A stretch of DNA of 23,467 nucleotides, taken from the NCBI GenBank assembly GCA_004295885.1, contig SEDG01000007.1, positions 1 to 23,467 of the forward strand, read 5' to 3'. This DNA comes from Pedobacter sp. (GTDB taxonomy: Bacteria > Bacteroidota > Bacteroidia > Sphingobacteriales > Sphingobacteriaceae). The translations under genes were made by a program, and so were the position numbers. The notes under the pieces are model-generated. The model saw nothing but the letters and a program-made list of their open reading frames with translations. It was not told the origin of the DNA and searched no databases. This document shows, in pieces, positions 1 through 8,307 of this stretch. Each line of letters opens with the position of its first letter. Within the stretch, counting starts at the first letter, position 1.

Positions 1-292
1 TGAAGAGGTCTTGGCAAAAGTAGCTCCATCCTATTTCGAATTTGCAAAATCTTTCTTTTCATCTGGAAACACTATGCATTGTTACCATATGTTCGTCGCC
101 GATAAACAGTTTCTTGAAGGTTACTGTTCATGGTTGTTTCCTATTTTATTTGAACTTGAAAAAACCATCAGGGTTAGTCCTTATCCCTATCAAAATCGTA
201 CCATAGGTTTCTTAAGCGAGCGCCTTCTCAACCTGTATGTTTATAAGAACCAAATAGCTATTGCAGAAATGCCAATAGTCTATTTTACCTAG
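1..292 (+). CDS. DUF4422 family glycosyltransferase-like protein, C-terminal part
   Basis: The reading frame is open from base 2 to a TAG at 290-292, so the gene begins upstream of the window. The visible 96 or so residues contain the block CSWLFPILFELEK followed by FLSERLLNLYVYKN. I recognise this as the C-terminal end of DUF4422 proteins, which occur in capsule and exopolysaccharide loci and are thought to be glycosyltransferase-like. No membrane segment is visible in this part. The gene converges on the acyltransferase relic, and their 3' ends overlap by 8 bases (285-292). A surface-polysaccharide locus probably lies to the left, but that is inferred. The family call is from memory of conserved blocks and the exact sugar or acceptor is unknown. 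Confidence 0.75.
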   Translation, partial: EEVLAKVAPSYFEFAKSFFSSGNTMHCYHMFVADKQFLEGYCSWLFPILFELEKTIRVSPYPYQNRTIGFLSERLLNLYVYKNQIAIAEMPIVYFT

Positions 293-1266
293 AACCAATT
301 GCCCATTTAAACTTAGTTCTTGTAATAAGTTTGGCTAATAGCAAACTGAGCGTATAAACAAAAATAAACCTTAGTACAGAATAACCTACTACACTGAAAA
401 CACTCATTGTTTCTAAACTGAGATTAAATGGCCTCACAATTTCAATTAACACCCAATCTATTATTATTTGATGGAGCAGGTAGATACCAAATGTGGTATG
501 CCTAGGATTTAATGTCTTTTGTACGCCTTTCATATCTCCAAATTTTAATAAGAGCGCAAACATTCCGATAGAGTAAAAGATGTTGGTTATGCGCAAAGTA
601 TTAAATGGATCGCTAACATTTAAGTCCATTAAGTGTATGGTTTCGAATGTACTCAGCGCAAATAGCATAACATTTACAATAATGATTAAAGTAAATGACA
701 GTTTGTTTAATAGTTGTTTTACCGCAGCAAAGTTTTTATTAAAGAAGATGCCTAACCACAGATAAAATACAAAGCCAAATAATGCCGTAGTATGCTCTAC
801 TGGTATCCACGCATAGTAAAGATTGATGCTATAAAAAATAGACATTAGCACTAAGATCAATCCAAACACCCATCTATATATGTATTTTTTAAAAATGAGC
901 AAAATGGCGATGCAAATTAAAAAATTGAGGATAAACCAATAATTACTATGAAAAATCACACGAAAAAACAGCCCAACAGTTGCATCATACCAATCTACAG
1001 GGAGATTTTTCGGATTGCCTGATTTTATAAACATAAACACACGTTGGCCGATGCTTATTGCCAAGTAGATAAAAATCCAAAATAACCATGGGCCAATCGT
1101 ATTTTTGAACCTATTTCGAATGTATTGAATTGGGGTTGTCGTATTTTAGTAACCAAAAAGCAGAACTGTGTTCAAGAACAATACCCAACATCGCAATACC
1201 GCGGATAGAATCTATAAAGTTAAAGTTTGTCTTTGGAGTTTCTTTGGGGGAGATGGTCTGAGTCAT
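285..1266 (-). pseudogene. Acyltransferase-3 family membrane protein, frameshifted and internally deleted
   Basis: Two pieces in different frames make up one gene. The N-terminal piece (ATG at 1264-1266) gives FIDSIRGIAMLGIVLEHS, which carries the R-X10-H motif of the first helix of acyltransferase-3 proteins (O-acylation of surface sugars). It runs into a TAG at 1111-1113. The second piece resumes one frame over around 1110-1140 with QYIRNRFKNTIGPWLFW, the usual cytoplasmic-loop-to-helix junction of the family, and continues through many hydrophobic segments to a TAA at 285-287. Joined, they give only about 330 residues, and the segment normally between them (helix 2 and a FxxSGF-like block, roughly 60 residues) is missing. 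This looks like an out-of-frame internal deletion and not a single-base error. The C-terminal 259 codons alone lack the catalytic His. The gene is probably inactive. It follows the infB terminator and I see no clear promoter for it. Confidence 0.75.
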
Positions 1267-1299
1267 TAATCGATTGACAGGTTTTAACTGAATAGGTTT

Positions 1300-1336
1300 A
1301 AAACAAAAATGGGAACGATACAAATATCGCTCCCAT
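1300..1336 (-). terminator. Intrinsic terminator of infB
   Basis: Arms 1325-1336 and 1309-1320 form a 12-bp stem with a 4-base loop, followed on the minus strand by TTTTTGTTTT. The one non-Watson-Crick pair is G-U when read on the minus strand but A-C on the plus strand, so the hairpin is stable only in the infB direction. It begins 22 bases after the infB stop codon. Confidence 0.75.
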
Positions 1337-1357
1337 ATGTTTTAAGAATTAGAAATG

Positions 1358-4300
1358 TTACAATTTACGTTTCACTTCTACTTGTTCGTATGCCTCTACA
1401 ATGTCTCCAACCTCAATATTGTTAAAGTTTTGGATGTTTAGACCACACTCATAACCTTTAGCCACTTCTTTAACATCGTCTTTGAAACGTTTTAATGAAG
1501 CTAACTCTCCAGTATACACTACAACACCATCACGTACAATACGGATTTTACTGTTTCTAGTAATCTTACCATCTAATACCATACAACCTGCAATGGTACC
1601 AACTTTAGTAATTTTAAAGGTTTCTCTAATTTCTACGTTAGCCACGATTTTCTCTTCAAATTCTGGAGCCAACATACCTTCCATTGCCGCCTTAATCTCA
1701 TTGATTGCATCGTAGATAATAGAATATAAACGAATATCAATTTGCTCAGCTTCTGCTAATTTACGAGCTCCTGGCGAAGGACGCACTTGGAAACCTATAA
1801 TGATAGCGTCTGAAGCAGATGCTAATAATACATCAGATTCTGAGATTTGACCTACTGCTTTACCAATAATGTTGATCTGAATTTCTTCGGTAGATAGTTT
1901 CAATAATGAATCGGCAAGTGCCTCGATTGAACCATCCACGTCACCTTTAACAATTAAGTTTAACTCTTTAAAGTTACCAATTGCCAAACGACGACCAATC
2001 TCATCCAAGGTAATATGTTTCTGCGTACGCAAACCTTGCTCACGCATTAATTGTAAACGTTTATTTGCAATCTCTCTCGCTTCAACTTCACTCTCCATTG
2101 CGTTGAATTTATCACCTGCGGTTGGAGCACCTTGCATACCCAATACTTGTACCGGTACTGATGGCCCAGCTTCATTAACCTTAGCACCACGTTCGTTAAA
2201 TAAAGCTTTTACTTTACCACTATAACTTCCTGCTAAGATTGGATCTCCAACTCTTAATGTACCAGCTTGAACCAACACTGTAGTTACAATACCACGACCT
2301 TTATCCAGCGTTGCCTCGATAACTGTACCTGTTGCACGTTTGTTAGGGTTAGCTTGTAATTCTAACAATTCAGCTTCTAATAGTACTTTATCTAAAAGTA
2401 AATCAACGTTTAATCCGCTTTTGCTCGAAATTTCTTGAGATTGGAACTTACCACCCCAGTCTTCAACCAAAATATTCATTGCCGATAATTGTTCTTTTAC
2501 TCTATCTGAATTAGCGCCTGGCTTATCAATTTTTGTAAATGCAAATACTAAAGGAACGCCAGCAGCTTGTGCGTGGTTAATTGCTTCTTTAGTTTGAGGC
2601 ATTACTGCATCATCCGCAGCAATAACAATAATTGCAATATCTGCTACTTTAGCACCACGAGCACGCATCGCCGTAAAGGCTTCGTGACCTGGTGTATCTA
2701 AGAAAGTAACTTGTTTACCAGAATTGGTTGTTACTTTATAAGCTCCAATATGTTGTGTAATACCACCAGCCTCACCAGCTACTACATTCGCTTTACGAAT
2801 ATAATCTAGCAATGATGTTTTACCATGATCTACGTGACCCATTATGGTTACCACTGGAACTCTAGTTTCTAAATCTTCTGGTGCATCTTCTTCTTCAATT
2901 ACGCTATCAGCTTCTTCATCAGCTTTTACAAACTGAATTTCATAGCCAAATTCATCAGCAACAATAGTTAAAGTTTCTGCATCTAAACGTTGGTTAATAG
3001 AAACGAACATTCCCAGACTCATACAAGTACCAATAATTTTGGTAACTGGCACATCCATCATATTAGCTAATTCATTTGCCGTAACAAATTCGGTAACCTT
3101 TAATACTTTAGATTGTAATTGTTCTTCTGCTGCCGCTTCTTCTGCAGTTAACGCCACATCATCACGTTTCTGACGACGTAATTTTGCTCTTTGTGCAAAC
3201 TTACCAGATTTACCAGCGCCACTTAAACGAGCAAGTGTTGCTTTAATCTGATCTTGTATTTCTTTTTCTGTTGGCTCTTCTTTAGGCCCGCCTGTTGCAG
3301 GAGCACCAGGTCTGGCATTTCTAAAGTTAGGGCGTCCGCCAGCTGTATTGTTTGTATTATTCCTAAAATCTGGTCTGTTAGCCGGAACACCTCCACCTGC
3401 TGGACGAGGAGCTTGTTGTCCTTGTTGTTGAGGTTGGCCTTGTCCGCCTTGAGTACCACCTTGTCCTTGTTGAGGAGTATTTGGTCCACCAGGAGTTTTT
3501 TTGCGTTTACGCTTACGTTTAGCAGCTTCGCTATCACCAGATGACGCTACAGGTTGGTTTCTACGATCTGGTGTTGTTGGCAATACGATTTTACCAATAA
3601 TGTTTGGTCCTGATAATTTAACCGAACGAGCTTTGATTACTTCATCTTCTGCTGGAGTCTCTTTAACCTCAGCAATAGGAGTTGGAGGAACCGGTTCAGC
3701 CGGTTTTGGCTTTTCTTCGGCTTTTACTTCCTGTACTGGTGCTTCTTGAACTGGAGCCTTAGCCTCTTCAGCTGGAGCAGGTTTCTCTGCAACTGGTTCA
3801 GCAGCTTTTGGCGCCTCAACAGCAGGTGTTTCTTTTTTAGCCTCAACCGCAGGAGCTGGCTCTTCCTTTTTATCTGGACGAGTTTTGCTGTTTAAGTTGT
3901 TTAGGTCTATCTTTCCAACAATTTTCACCCCTGGTAAAGAACCTTCTTCTTCTTTTGCTGCAACTGGTTCAGGAGCCTTAACTGGCTCAACTGGTTTTGC
4001 CTCAACAGGTTTTTCTTCCTTCGGTTTCTCAACAGGAGGAGTATATGAATGAAGGTTCTTAATTAAGATACCTTCGTTTTCAAAATCTTGTTTTTTACTA
4101 GGCACCTCAGGAGCTCTCTCAGCTGCTTCGGGTTCGTCACGACGTATTTTACCTATAACTATCTGATTGGCTTCTTCTTTTACGATTTTATCCCCCTGAA
4201 ACTCTTTCATCAATGTATCATACATCTCTTTAGAAAGTTTTGTAGTGGGCTTATTTTCCACAGCAAAGCCCTTCTTACCAAGAAATTCTACTGCTGTAGC

Positions 4301-4360
4301 AATTCCTATGTTAAGCTCTTTGGCTGCTTTAAATAAAATTACGGCTTTGTCGTCTGACAT
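1358..4360 (-). CDS. infB: Translation initiation factor IF-2
   Basis: IF-2 is the GTPase that places initiator fMet-tRNA on the 30S subunit and promotes 50S joining. The 1000-residue product starts with an IF2_N module (LFKAAKELNIGIATAVEFLG). A long low-complexity region rich in Pro, Ala, Glu and Lys follows, then a Gly/Gln/Asn stretch and a basic run, to about residue 360. A second IF2_N-like module lies near 425-480. The G domain has G1 GHVDHGKT (about 506-513), G2 GGITQHIGAY, G3 DTPGH (about 554-558) and a G4 reading TKID instead of NKID (about 608-611). Domains II-IV follow to a normal C-terminus. The length is typical of Bacteroidota IF-2 (E. coli has 890). It lies 72 bases after nusA and has its own promoter in that gap. 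The acidic/proline-rich N-terminus is expected to be disordered. Confidence 0.97.
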   Translation of the reverse strand: MSDDKAVILFKAAKELNIGIATAVEFLGKKGFAVENKPTTKLSKEMYDTLMKEFQGDKIVKEEANQIVIGKIRRDEPEAAERAPEVPSKKQDFENEGILIKNLHSYTPPVEKPKEEKPVEAKPVEPVKAPEPVAAKEEEGSLPGVKIVGKIDLNNLNSKTRPDKKEEPAPAVEAKKETPAVEAPKAAEPVAEKPAPAEEAKAPVQEAPVQEVKAEEKPKPAEPVPPTPIAEVKETPAEDEVIKARSVKLSGPNIIGKIVLPTTPDRRNQPVASSGDSEAAKRKRKRKKTPGGPNTPQQGQGGTQGGQGQPQQQGQQAPRPAGGGVPANRPDFRNNTNNTAGGRPNFRNARPGAPATGGPKEEPTEKEIQDQIKATLARLSGAGKSGKFAQRAKLRRQKRDDVALTAEEAAAEEQLQSKVLKVTEFVTANELANMMDVPVTKIIGTCMSLGMFVSINQRLDAETLTIVADEFGYEIQFVKADEEADSVIEEEDAPEDLETRVPVVTIMGHVDHGKTSLLDYIRKANVVAGEAGGITQHIGAYKVTTNSGKQVTFLDTPGHEAFTAMRARGAKVADIAIIVIAADDAVMPQTKEAINHAQAAGVPLVFAFTKIDKPGANSDRVKEQLSAMNILVEDWGGKFQSQEISSKSGLNVDLLLDKVLLEAELLELQANPNKRATGTVIEATLDKGRGIVTTVLVQAGTLRVGDPILAGSYSGKVKALFNERGAKVNEAGPSVPVQVLGMQGAPTAGDKFNAMESEVEAREIANKRLQLMREQGLRTQKHITLDEIGRRLAIGNFKELNLIVKGDVDGSIEALADSLLKLSTEEIQINIIGKAVGQISESDVLLASASDAIIIGFQVRPSPGARKLAEAEQIDIRLYSIIYDAINEIKAAMEGMLAPEFEEKIVANVEIRETFKITKVGTIAGCMVLDGKITRNSKIRIVRDGVVVYTGELASLKRFKDDVKEVAKGYECGLNIQNFNNIEVGDIVEAYEQVEVKRKL

Positions 4361-4390
4361 CTATTATCCTATTTTTTTACTAATTATATA

Positions 4391-4421
4391 CAAAAGTAAC
4401 GTTTATTCCTTGTTTATTCAA
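4391..4421 (-). promoter_or_regulatory. Internal promoter before infB
   Basis: Read on the minus strand, TTG (4419-4421), 20 bases, then TACTTTTG (4391-4398) matches the Bacteroidota housekeeping promoter TTG-N(17-23)-TAnnTTTG. Transcription would start near 4385-4387, leaving a leader of about 25 bases before the infB ATG. Three copies of GAATAAAC (plus-strand 4401-4408, 4412-4419, 4431-4438) overlap it. infB can therefore probably be expressed separately from rimP-nusA. Confidence 0.6.
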
Positions 4422-4432
4422 GCATACAACGT

Positions 4433-5668
4433 TTATTCAAATTCCGATTGAAGAATACCTATCACTTCTTTAATTGTTTCTTCTTCTAAATCGGTTCTTT
4501 TTACCAATTCATCAACAGATAAAGCTAAAACACTTTTCGCTGTATCACAACCAATAGCTTTCAATTCATCAATAATCCAGCTATCAATTTCATCCGAGAA
4601 TTCTTCGATATCCACATCTTCATCTTCCTCGCCAGCCTCACGGTAAACATCAATTTCATATCCCGTCAATTTACCTGCCAATTTAATGTTATGTCCACCA
4701 CGTCCAATTGCTAATGAAACCTGATCTGGTTTTAAATAAACTGAAGCATGTTTGGTCACATCATCTAATTTAATAGAGGTGATTTTTGCAGGACTTAAAG
4801 CACGTTGAATGTATAGTGAAATATTGTTTGTGAAGTTAATCACGTCAATATTTTCATTTTTTAATTCTCTCACGATACCGTGAATACGAGAACCTTTCAT
4901 ACCAACACAAGCTCCTACTGGATCAATTCTATCGTCGTAAGATTCTACAGCAACTTTAGCACGCTCTCCTGGTTCACGAACAATTTTCTTAATGGTAATT
5001 AAACCATCAAAAATCTCCGGAACTTCAATTTCGAATAAACGCTGTAAAAATTCTGGTGCAATTCTAGAAATGATGATTTTTGGAGTAGCGTTAACCATAT
5101 CAACCTTAGAGATTACAGCACGAACCGCATCTCCTTTTTTGAAATAATCCGCTGGAATTTGCTCAGTTTTAGGCATCATTAACTCGTTGCCTTCATCATC
5201 CAATACCAGAGTTTCTTTTTTCCAAACCTGATAAACCTCACCTGTTACAATTTCACCAACTCTATCTTTATATTTTTTGAAGATTTCGTCTTTCTCTAAT
5301 TCTAAAACTTTAGAAACCAAAGTCTGGCGAGCAGCTAAAATAGCTCTACGACCAAAACTTTCTAATGTGATTTGCTCAATGTAGTCGTCTCCAACTTCCA
5401 TATCTGGGTCTAACTGTTTTACTTCAGCAAGTTCAATTTCCAAATCATCATCTTCAGAAAATCCATCTTCCATTACTTTTCTAGTTCTCCAGATTTCCAA
5501 ATCTCCGTTATCTGGATTCACGATTACGTCACAGTTTTCGTCTGTGCCATATTTTTTACGCAACATACTGCGAAATACCTCTTCCAGTACACTAATTACT
5601 GTAGGGCGGTCGATATTCTTGAAGTCTTTAAACTCCTGAAATGAATCGATTAAGTTAATATTGCTCAT
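4433..5668 (-). CDS. nusA: Transcription termination/antitermination factor NusA
   Basis: NusA binds RNA polymerase and nascent RNA and modulates pausing, termination and antitermination. The 411-residue product has the N-terminal polymerase-binding domain (about 1-130), an S1 domain (about 135-205, GEIVTGEVYQV), KH1 with GACVGMKGSRIHGIVREL (about 255-275) and KH2 with SLAIGRGGHNIKLAGKLTG (about 315-335). An acidic linker and one helical tail domain follow. It lacks the paired acidic repeats of the 495-residue E. coli protein, which is usual for Bacteroidota. It starts 4 bases after the rimP stop, so the two are co-transcribed and probably translationally linked. Confidence 0.97.
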   Translation of the reverse strand: MSNINLIDSFQEFKDFKNIDRPTVISVLEEVFRSMLRKKYGTDENCDVIVNPDNGDLEIWRTRKVMEDGFSEDDDLEIELAEVKQLDPDMEVGDDYIEQITLESFGRRAILAARQTLVSKVLELEKDEIFKKYKDRVGEIVTGEVYQVWKKETLVLDDEGNELMMPKTEQIPADYFKKGDAVRAVISKVDMVNATPKIIISRIAPEFLQRLFEIEVPEIFDGLITIKKIVREPGERAKVAVESYDDRIDPVGACVGMKGSRIHGIVRELKNENIDVINFTNNISLYIQRALSPAKITSIKLDDVTKHASVYLKPDQVSLAIGRGGHNIKLAGKLTGYEIDVYREAGEEDEDVDIEEFSDEIDSWIIDELKAIGCDTAKSVLALSVDELVKRTDLEEETIKEVIGILQSEFE

Positions 5669-5672
5669 TTTT

Positions 5673-6137
5673 TTATTTAAATGAAATTAAAACCTTTGTT
5701 TCTACTATATTATTAAATTCAATCTGGGCCTCTATCAGCTGAACTTTTTTACCTTTTTCTTTTACCTTTTCTTCTATCGTTATTGCAGCATCGTTAACGG
5801 CTAGTAATTTTCCTTCTTTCACTTTTCCATCGGCCAACTTAACGCTTAAATCTCTACCAATGTTTTTATGATATTGACGATTTAACAACAAAGGTTCACC
5901 AACACCTGGAGATGAAACTTCTAAATTGTATGCTTTTTCAATCGTATTTTCCTCTTCCAACTGAAAGCCTACGTGTCTACTAATTGCCGCACAGTCTTGA
6001 ATGCTTATACCCTCATCACCATCTACGTGAATAATTAACTTGTTATTTGGCAACATTTTTAACGATACCAAAAACAATTCAGGCCTATCCGCAATCTTCT
6101 CTTCTACAAGTTCTTTAACTCTTTTTTCTACCTGCAT
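5673..6137 (-). CDS. rimP: Ribosome maturation factor RimP
   Basis: RimP assists late 30S subunit assembly. The 154-residue product has the family N-domain with HVDGDEGISIQDCAAISRHV and the core block YNLEVSSPGVGEPL, which corresponds to the family's LEVSSPGxxRPL. An SH3-like C-domain follows. It is the first gene of rimP-nusA-infB, an order conserved across bacteria. A clear promoter and a leader hairpin lie immediately upstream. Confidence 0.95.
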   Translation of the reverse strand: MQVEKRVKELVEEKIADRPELFLVSLKMLPNNKLIIHVDGDEGISIQDCAAISRHVGFQLEEENTIEKAYNLEVSSPGVGEPLLLNRQYHKNIGRDLSVKLADGKVKEGKLLAVNDAAITIEEKVKEKGKKVQLIEAQIEFNNIVETKVLISFK

Positions 6138-6159
6138 ATCCTAATTTGTTGTAAATGAA

Positions 6160-6182
6160 AAGAGGGGACACCGTCCCCTCTT
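6160..6182 (-). promoter_or_regulatory. Leader hairpin upstream of rimP
   Basis: AAGAGGGGAC (6160-6169) and GTCCCCTCTT (6173-6182) form a perfect 10-bp, GC-rich stem with a 3-base loop. It is followed on the minus strand by TTTTCATTT. It lies between the predicted rimP start site (about 6194-6196) and the ATG at 6137, so it would sit in the rimP 5' leader. It could act as an attenuator or 5' stabiliser, or as a terminator for the upstream lipoprotein gene. Confidence 0.65.
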
Positions 6183-6198
6183 CTTCCTCTATTACCGT

Positions 6199-6231
6199 GC
6201 AAATATACGAATTATTTTTTCAAAATCAAAA
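6199..6231 (-). promoter_or_regulatory. Promoter of the rimP-nusA-infB operon
   Basis: On the minus strand TTTTG (6227-6231), 19 bases, then TATATTTGC (6199-6207) fits the Bacteroidota sigma-A consensus very well. The start site should fall near 6194-6196, giving a leader of about 57 bases that contains the hairpin at 6160-6182. Confidence 0.75.
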
Positions 6232-6256
6232 ATGCATTTGAAAATGAGCACAATAA

Positions 6257-6685
6257 CTAGCGTTTCAGAATTTGTTGCTGGGCTTTTACCTTAAAGCCAA
6301 CTTTAGATTTTACTATATCCTTACCACTTGCAAACTGGGCGTTTAATATTGTTTCTACCAAATATTCCTTCTTCTTCTCAAAGGGTAAAGTTGGGGTAAA
6401 AATCAAACTATCTCCCGCTACGTTTAATCTTCCTGGCCATTCTATTTCCATACTTGTGGAATCGTCTTCAGCTGGAGTCTGCAGAACAGAAACTAATTTT
6501 TGGTAATTGCTATCTATCTTGATGTTTGCTTTAAGTTGGTATAATCCAGCTTCATTGATAGCTGAAATTATTATTTTACTACTGTCAGCAGAAAAACGAA
6601 TAGATAATGGCTTACTATTTGTAGAGCTACAAGCTGTTAAAGCAATACAAATAACAAAGCTTAACAACTTTATATATTTAAACAT
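6257..6685 (-). CDS. Small lipoprotein of unknown function
   Basis: The 142-residue product has a short lipoprotein signal peptide (basic MFKYIK, hydrophobic core, lipobox LTAC with Cys at 19), so it is predicted to be lipid-anchored. The mature part is rich in beta-strand pattern (SIRFSADSSKIIISAINEAG, then TPTLPFEKKKEYLVE) and resembles an Ig-like or Big-type domain, but I do not recognise a named family. Its start codon is only 17 bases from that of the divergent membrane-protein gene at 6703. The sequence before it has no good TAnnTTTG element. Function unknown. Confidence 0.8.
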   Translation of the reverse strand: MFKYIKLLSFVICIALTACSSTNSKPLSIRFSADSSKIIISAINEAGLYQLKANIKIDSNYQKLVSVLQTPAEDDSTSMEIEWPGRLNVAGDSLIFTPTLPFEKKKEYLVETILNAQFASGKDIVKSKVGFKVKAQQQILKR

Positions 6686-6702
6686 TTAACTAAATTAATG
6701 AT

Positions 6703-7050
6703 ATGAAACTAATACTCGAAATTTTATTGATGGGCTTGGCAATGATGCTTGGCTCTTACCTTGTGCCTGGCGTAACTGTAGATGGTTACGTAAGTGCAAT
6801 TATTGCCGCTGTTTTAATTGCCATTGCCAATGCCACTATCGGATTAATTTTAAGGGTTTTTACTTTTCCATTAAATGTATTAACGCTTGGTTTAATCTCA
6901 TTTATCATTACCGTATTGATGATTTTATTGGTAGATAATTGGATGACTGGTTTTAATACCTCAGGATTTTTAGCTGCAGCAATTTTAGCAATCGCGGTTT
7001 CTGTAATTAAAATGATCTTGGATTCTATTTTTGGCGTGGATAAAAAGTAA
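6703..7050 (+). CDS. Phage-holin-4-2/YvlD family membrane protein
   Basis: The 115-residue product consists almost entirely of four hydrophobic segments (about 4-24, 29-50, 55-78, 86-108). Polar turns such as VPGVTVDGY near 22-30 and FTFPLNVLTLG near 53-63 match the family annotated as phage holin family 4 / YvlD. Despite the name, members are ordinary chromosomal inner-membrane proteins, often linked to envelope stress, and nothing nearby is phage-like. It is monocistronic, divergent from the lipoprotein gene, and ends at a bidirectional terminator. Confidence 0.85.
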   Translation: MKLILEILLMGLAMMLGSYLVPGVTVDGYVSAIIAAVLIAIANATIGLILRVFTFPLNVLTLGLISFIITVLMILLVDNWMTGFNTSGFLAAAILAIAVSVIKMILDSIFGVDKK

Positions 7051-7076
7051 GTACAAAAAGAGATTACCACAAAGAC

Positions 7077-7117
7077 ACAAAAGCCACAAAGATTTTTTCC
7101 TTGTGGCTTTTGTTTTA
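7077..7117. terminator. Bidirectional intrinsic terminator
   Basis: Arms 7077-7089 and 7101-7113 form a perfect 13-bp stem (core CAAAAGCCACAA) with an 11-base loop, followed by TTT on the plus strand. It separates the convergent holin-like gene and acyl-CoA dehydrogenase gene and can serve both. Confidence 0.8.
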
Positions 7118-7135
7118 AGCATAGTTTATTTTAGG

Positions 7136-8278
7136 TTATTTACTTAAAATACTTCTACTGATTACCATCTTTTGTATTTCAGATGTACCTTCATATATCT
7201 GCGTAATCTTCGCATCTCTCATTAATCGTTCTACATGGTATTCTTTCACAAAACCATAACCACCATGTATTTGCACCGCTTCTACCGTAACATCCATGGC
7301 AACTTTACTGGCAAATAATTTAGCCATAGAACCTGCCAAGGTATAAGATTGACCTTGGTCTTTTAACCAAGCCGCTTTGTAAACCAACATTCTGGCTGCT
7401 TCGATCTGAGTAGCCATATCGGCCAATTTAAACGCGATTGCTTGATGGTCTGAAATTGGCTTGCCAAAAGATTTACGTTGTTTTGAGTAAGCCAAGGCCA
7501 GTTCATATGCTCCAGCGGCAATACCCAAAGCTTGTGCGGCTATACCAATCCTACCACCTTCTAAGGTTTTCATTGCAAAAGAAAAGCCGAACCCGTCTTC
7601 ACCAATTCTATTCTCTTTGGGAACTTTTACGTCATTAAACATTAACGAATGTGTATCAGAACCACGAATTCCTAACTTGTTTTCTTTCGGACCAATTGTA
7701 AATCCAGGTGTTCCCTTTTCTACAATAAATGCATTTATCCCTTTATGTCTTAATTCTTTATGCGTTTGTGCGATTACTAAATAAGTGCTTGCAGTGCTGC
7801 CATTTGTAATCCAATTTTTTGTACCGTTTAACAGGTAGTAGTCGCCCATATCTTCGGCGGTAGTTTGTTGCGATGTAGCATCAGAACCTGCTTCTGGTTC
7901 AGATAAACAGAATGCGCCAATCTTTTCTCCAGATGCTAAGGGCTTCAAATATTTTTCTTTTTGAGCTTCAGTTCCATAGGCCTCTAAACCGTAACAAACA
8001 AGAGAATTATTAACAGAAACAACTACTGAAGCTGATGCATCAACCTTAGAAAGTTCTTCCATAACCAAAACGTAAGAAACTGCATCCATGCCACTCCCAT
8101 TATATTTTGGGTCCACCATCATCCCCAAGAAACCTAGTTCGCCAAGTTTTTTAACTTGTTCGACAGGAAATTTTTGATGTTCGTCTCTTTCGATAACGCC
8201 AGGCTTCAATTCTGTTTGTGCAAAATCTCTAGCCGCCTGTTGTATCATTATTTGTTCTTCACTTAACTCAAAAAGCAT
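7136..8278 (-). CDS. Acyl-CoA dehydrogenase, short-chain/butyryl type
   Basis: This FAD enzyme oxidises acyl-CoA to trans-2-enoyl-CoA in the first step of beta-oxidation, passing electrons to ETF. The 380-residue length matches the family. Visible landmarks are CLSEPEAGSDATS (about 125-137, FAD/substrate binding), ITNGSTA, the helical block RKSFGKPISDHQAIAFKLADM, and IYEGTSEIQ near the C-terminus, where Glu363 is the expected catalytic base. The position of that Glu and the sequence character favour a short-chain (butyryl-CoA) or branched-chain enzyme. Chain-length specificity cannot be fixed from sequence alone. It is a single gene with its own promoter (TAAATTTG at 8308-8315) and a palindrome just upstream. 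Confidence 0.93.
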   Translation of the reverse strand: MLFELSEEQIMIQQAARDFAQTELKPGVIERDEHQKFPVEQVKKLGELGFLGMMVDPKYNGSGMDAVSYVLVMEELSKVDASASVVVSVNNSLVCYGLEAYGTEAQKEKYLKPLASGEKIGAFCLSEPEAGSDATSQQTTAEDMGDYYLLNGTKNWITNGSTASTYLVIAQTHKELRHKGINAFIVEKGTPGFTIGPKENKLGIRGSDTHSLMFNDVKVPKENRIGEDGFGFSFAMKTLEGGRIGIAAQALGIAAGAYELALAYSKQRKSFGKPISDHQAIAFKLADMATQIEAARMLVYKAAWLKDQGQSYTLAGSMAKLFASKVAMDVTVEAVQIHGGYGFVKEYHVERLMRDAKITQIYEGTSEIQKMVISRSILSK

Positions 8279-8307
8279 AATTAAAGTTTATTAAACGTAA
8301 GCGTTGC

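Noticed and set aside
3223..3749. Open frames on both strands across the low-complexity part of infB
   Set aside because: They arise from repeated Pro/Ala/Gln/Lys codons read in other frames and resemble nothing.
6703..7050. Prophage holin
   Set aside because: The family name is misleading; no lysin, capsid, integrase or other phage gene is nearby.
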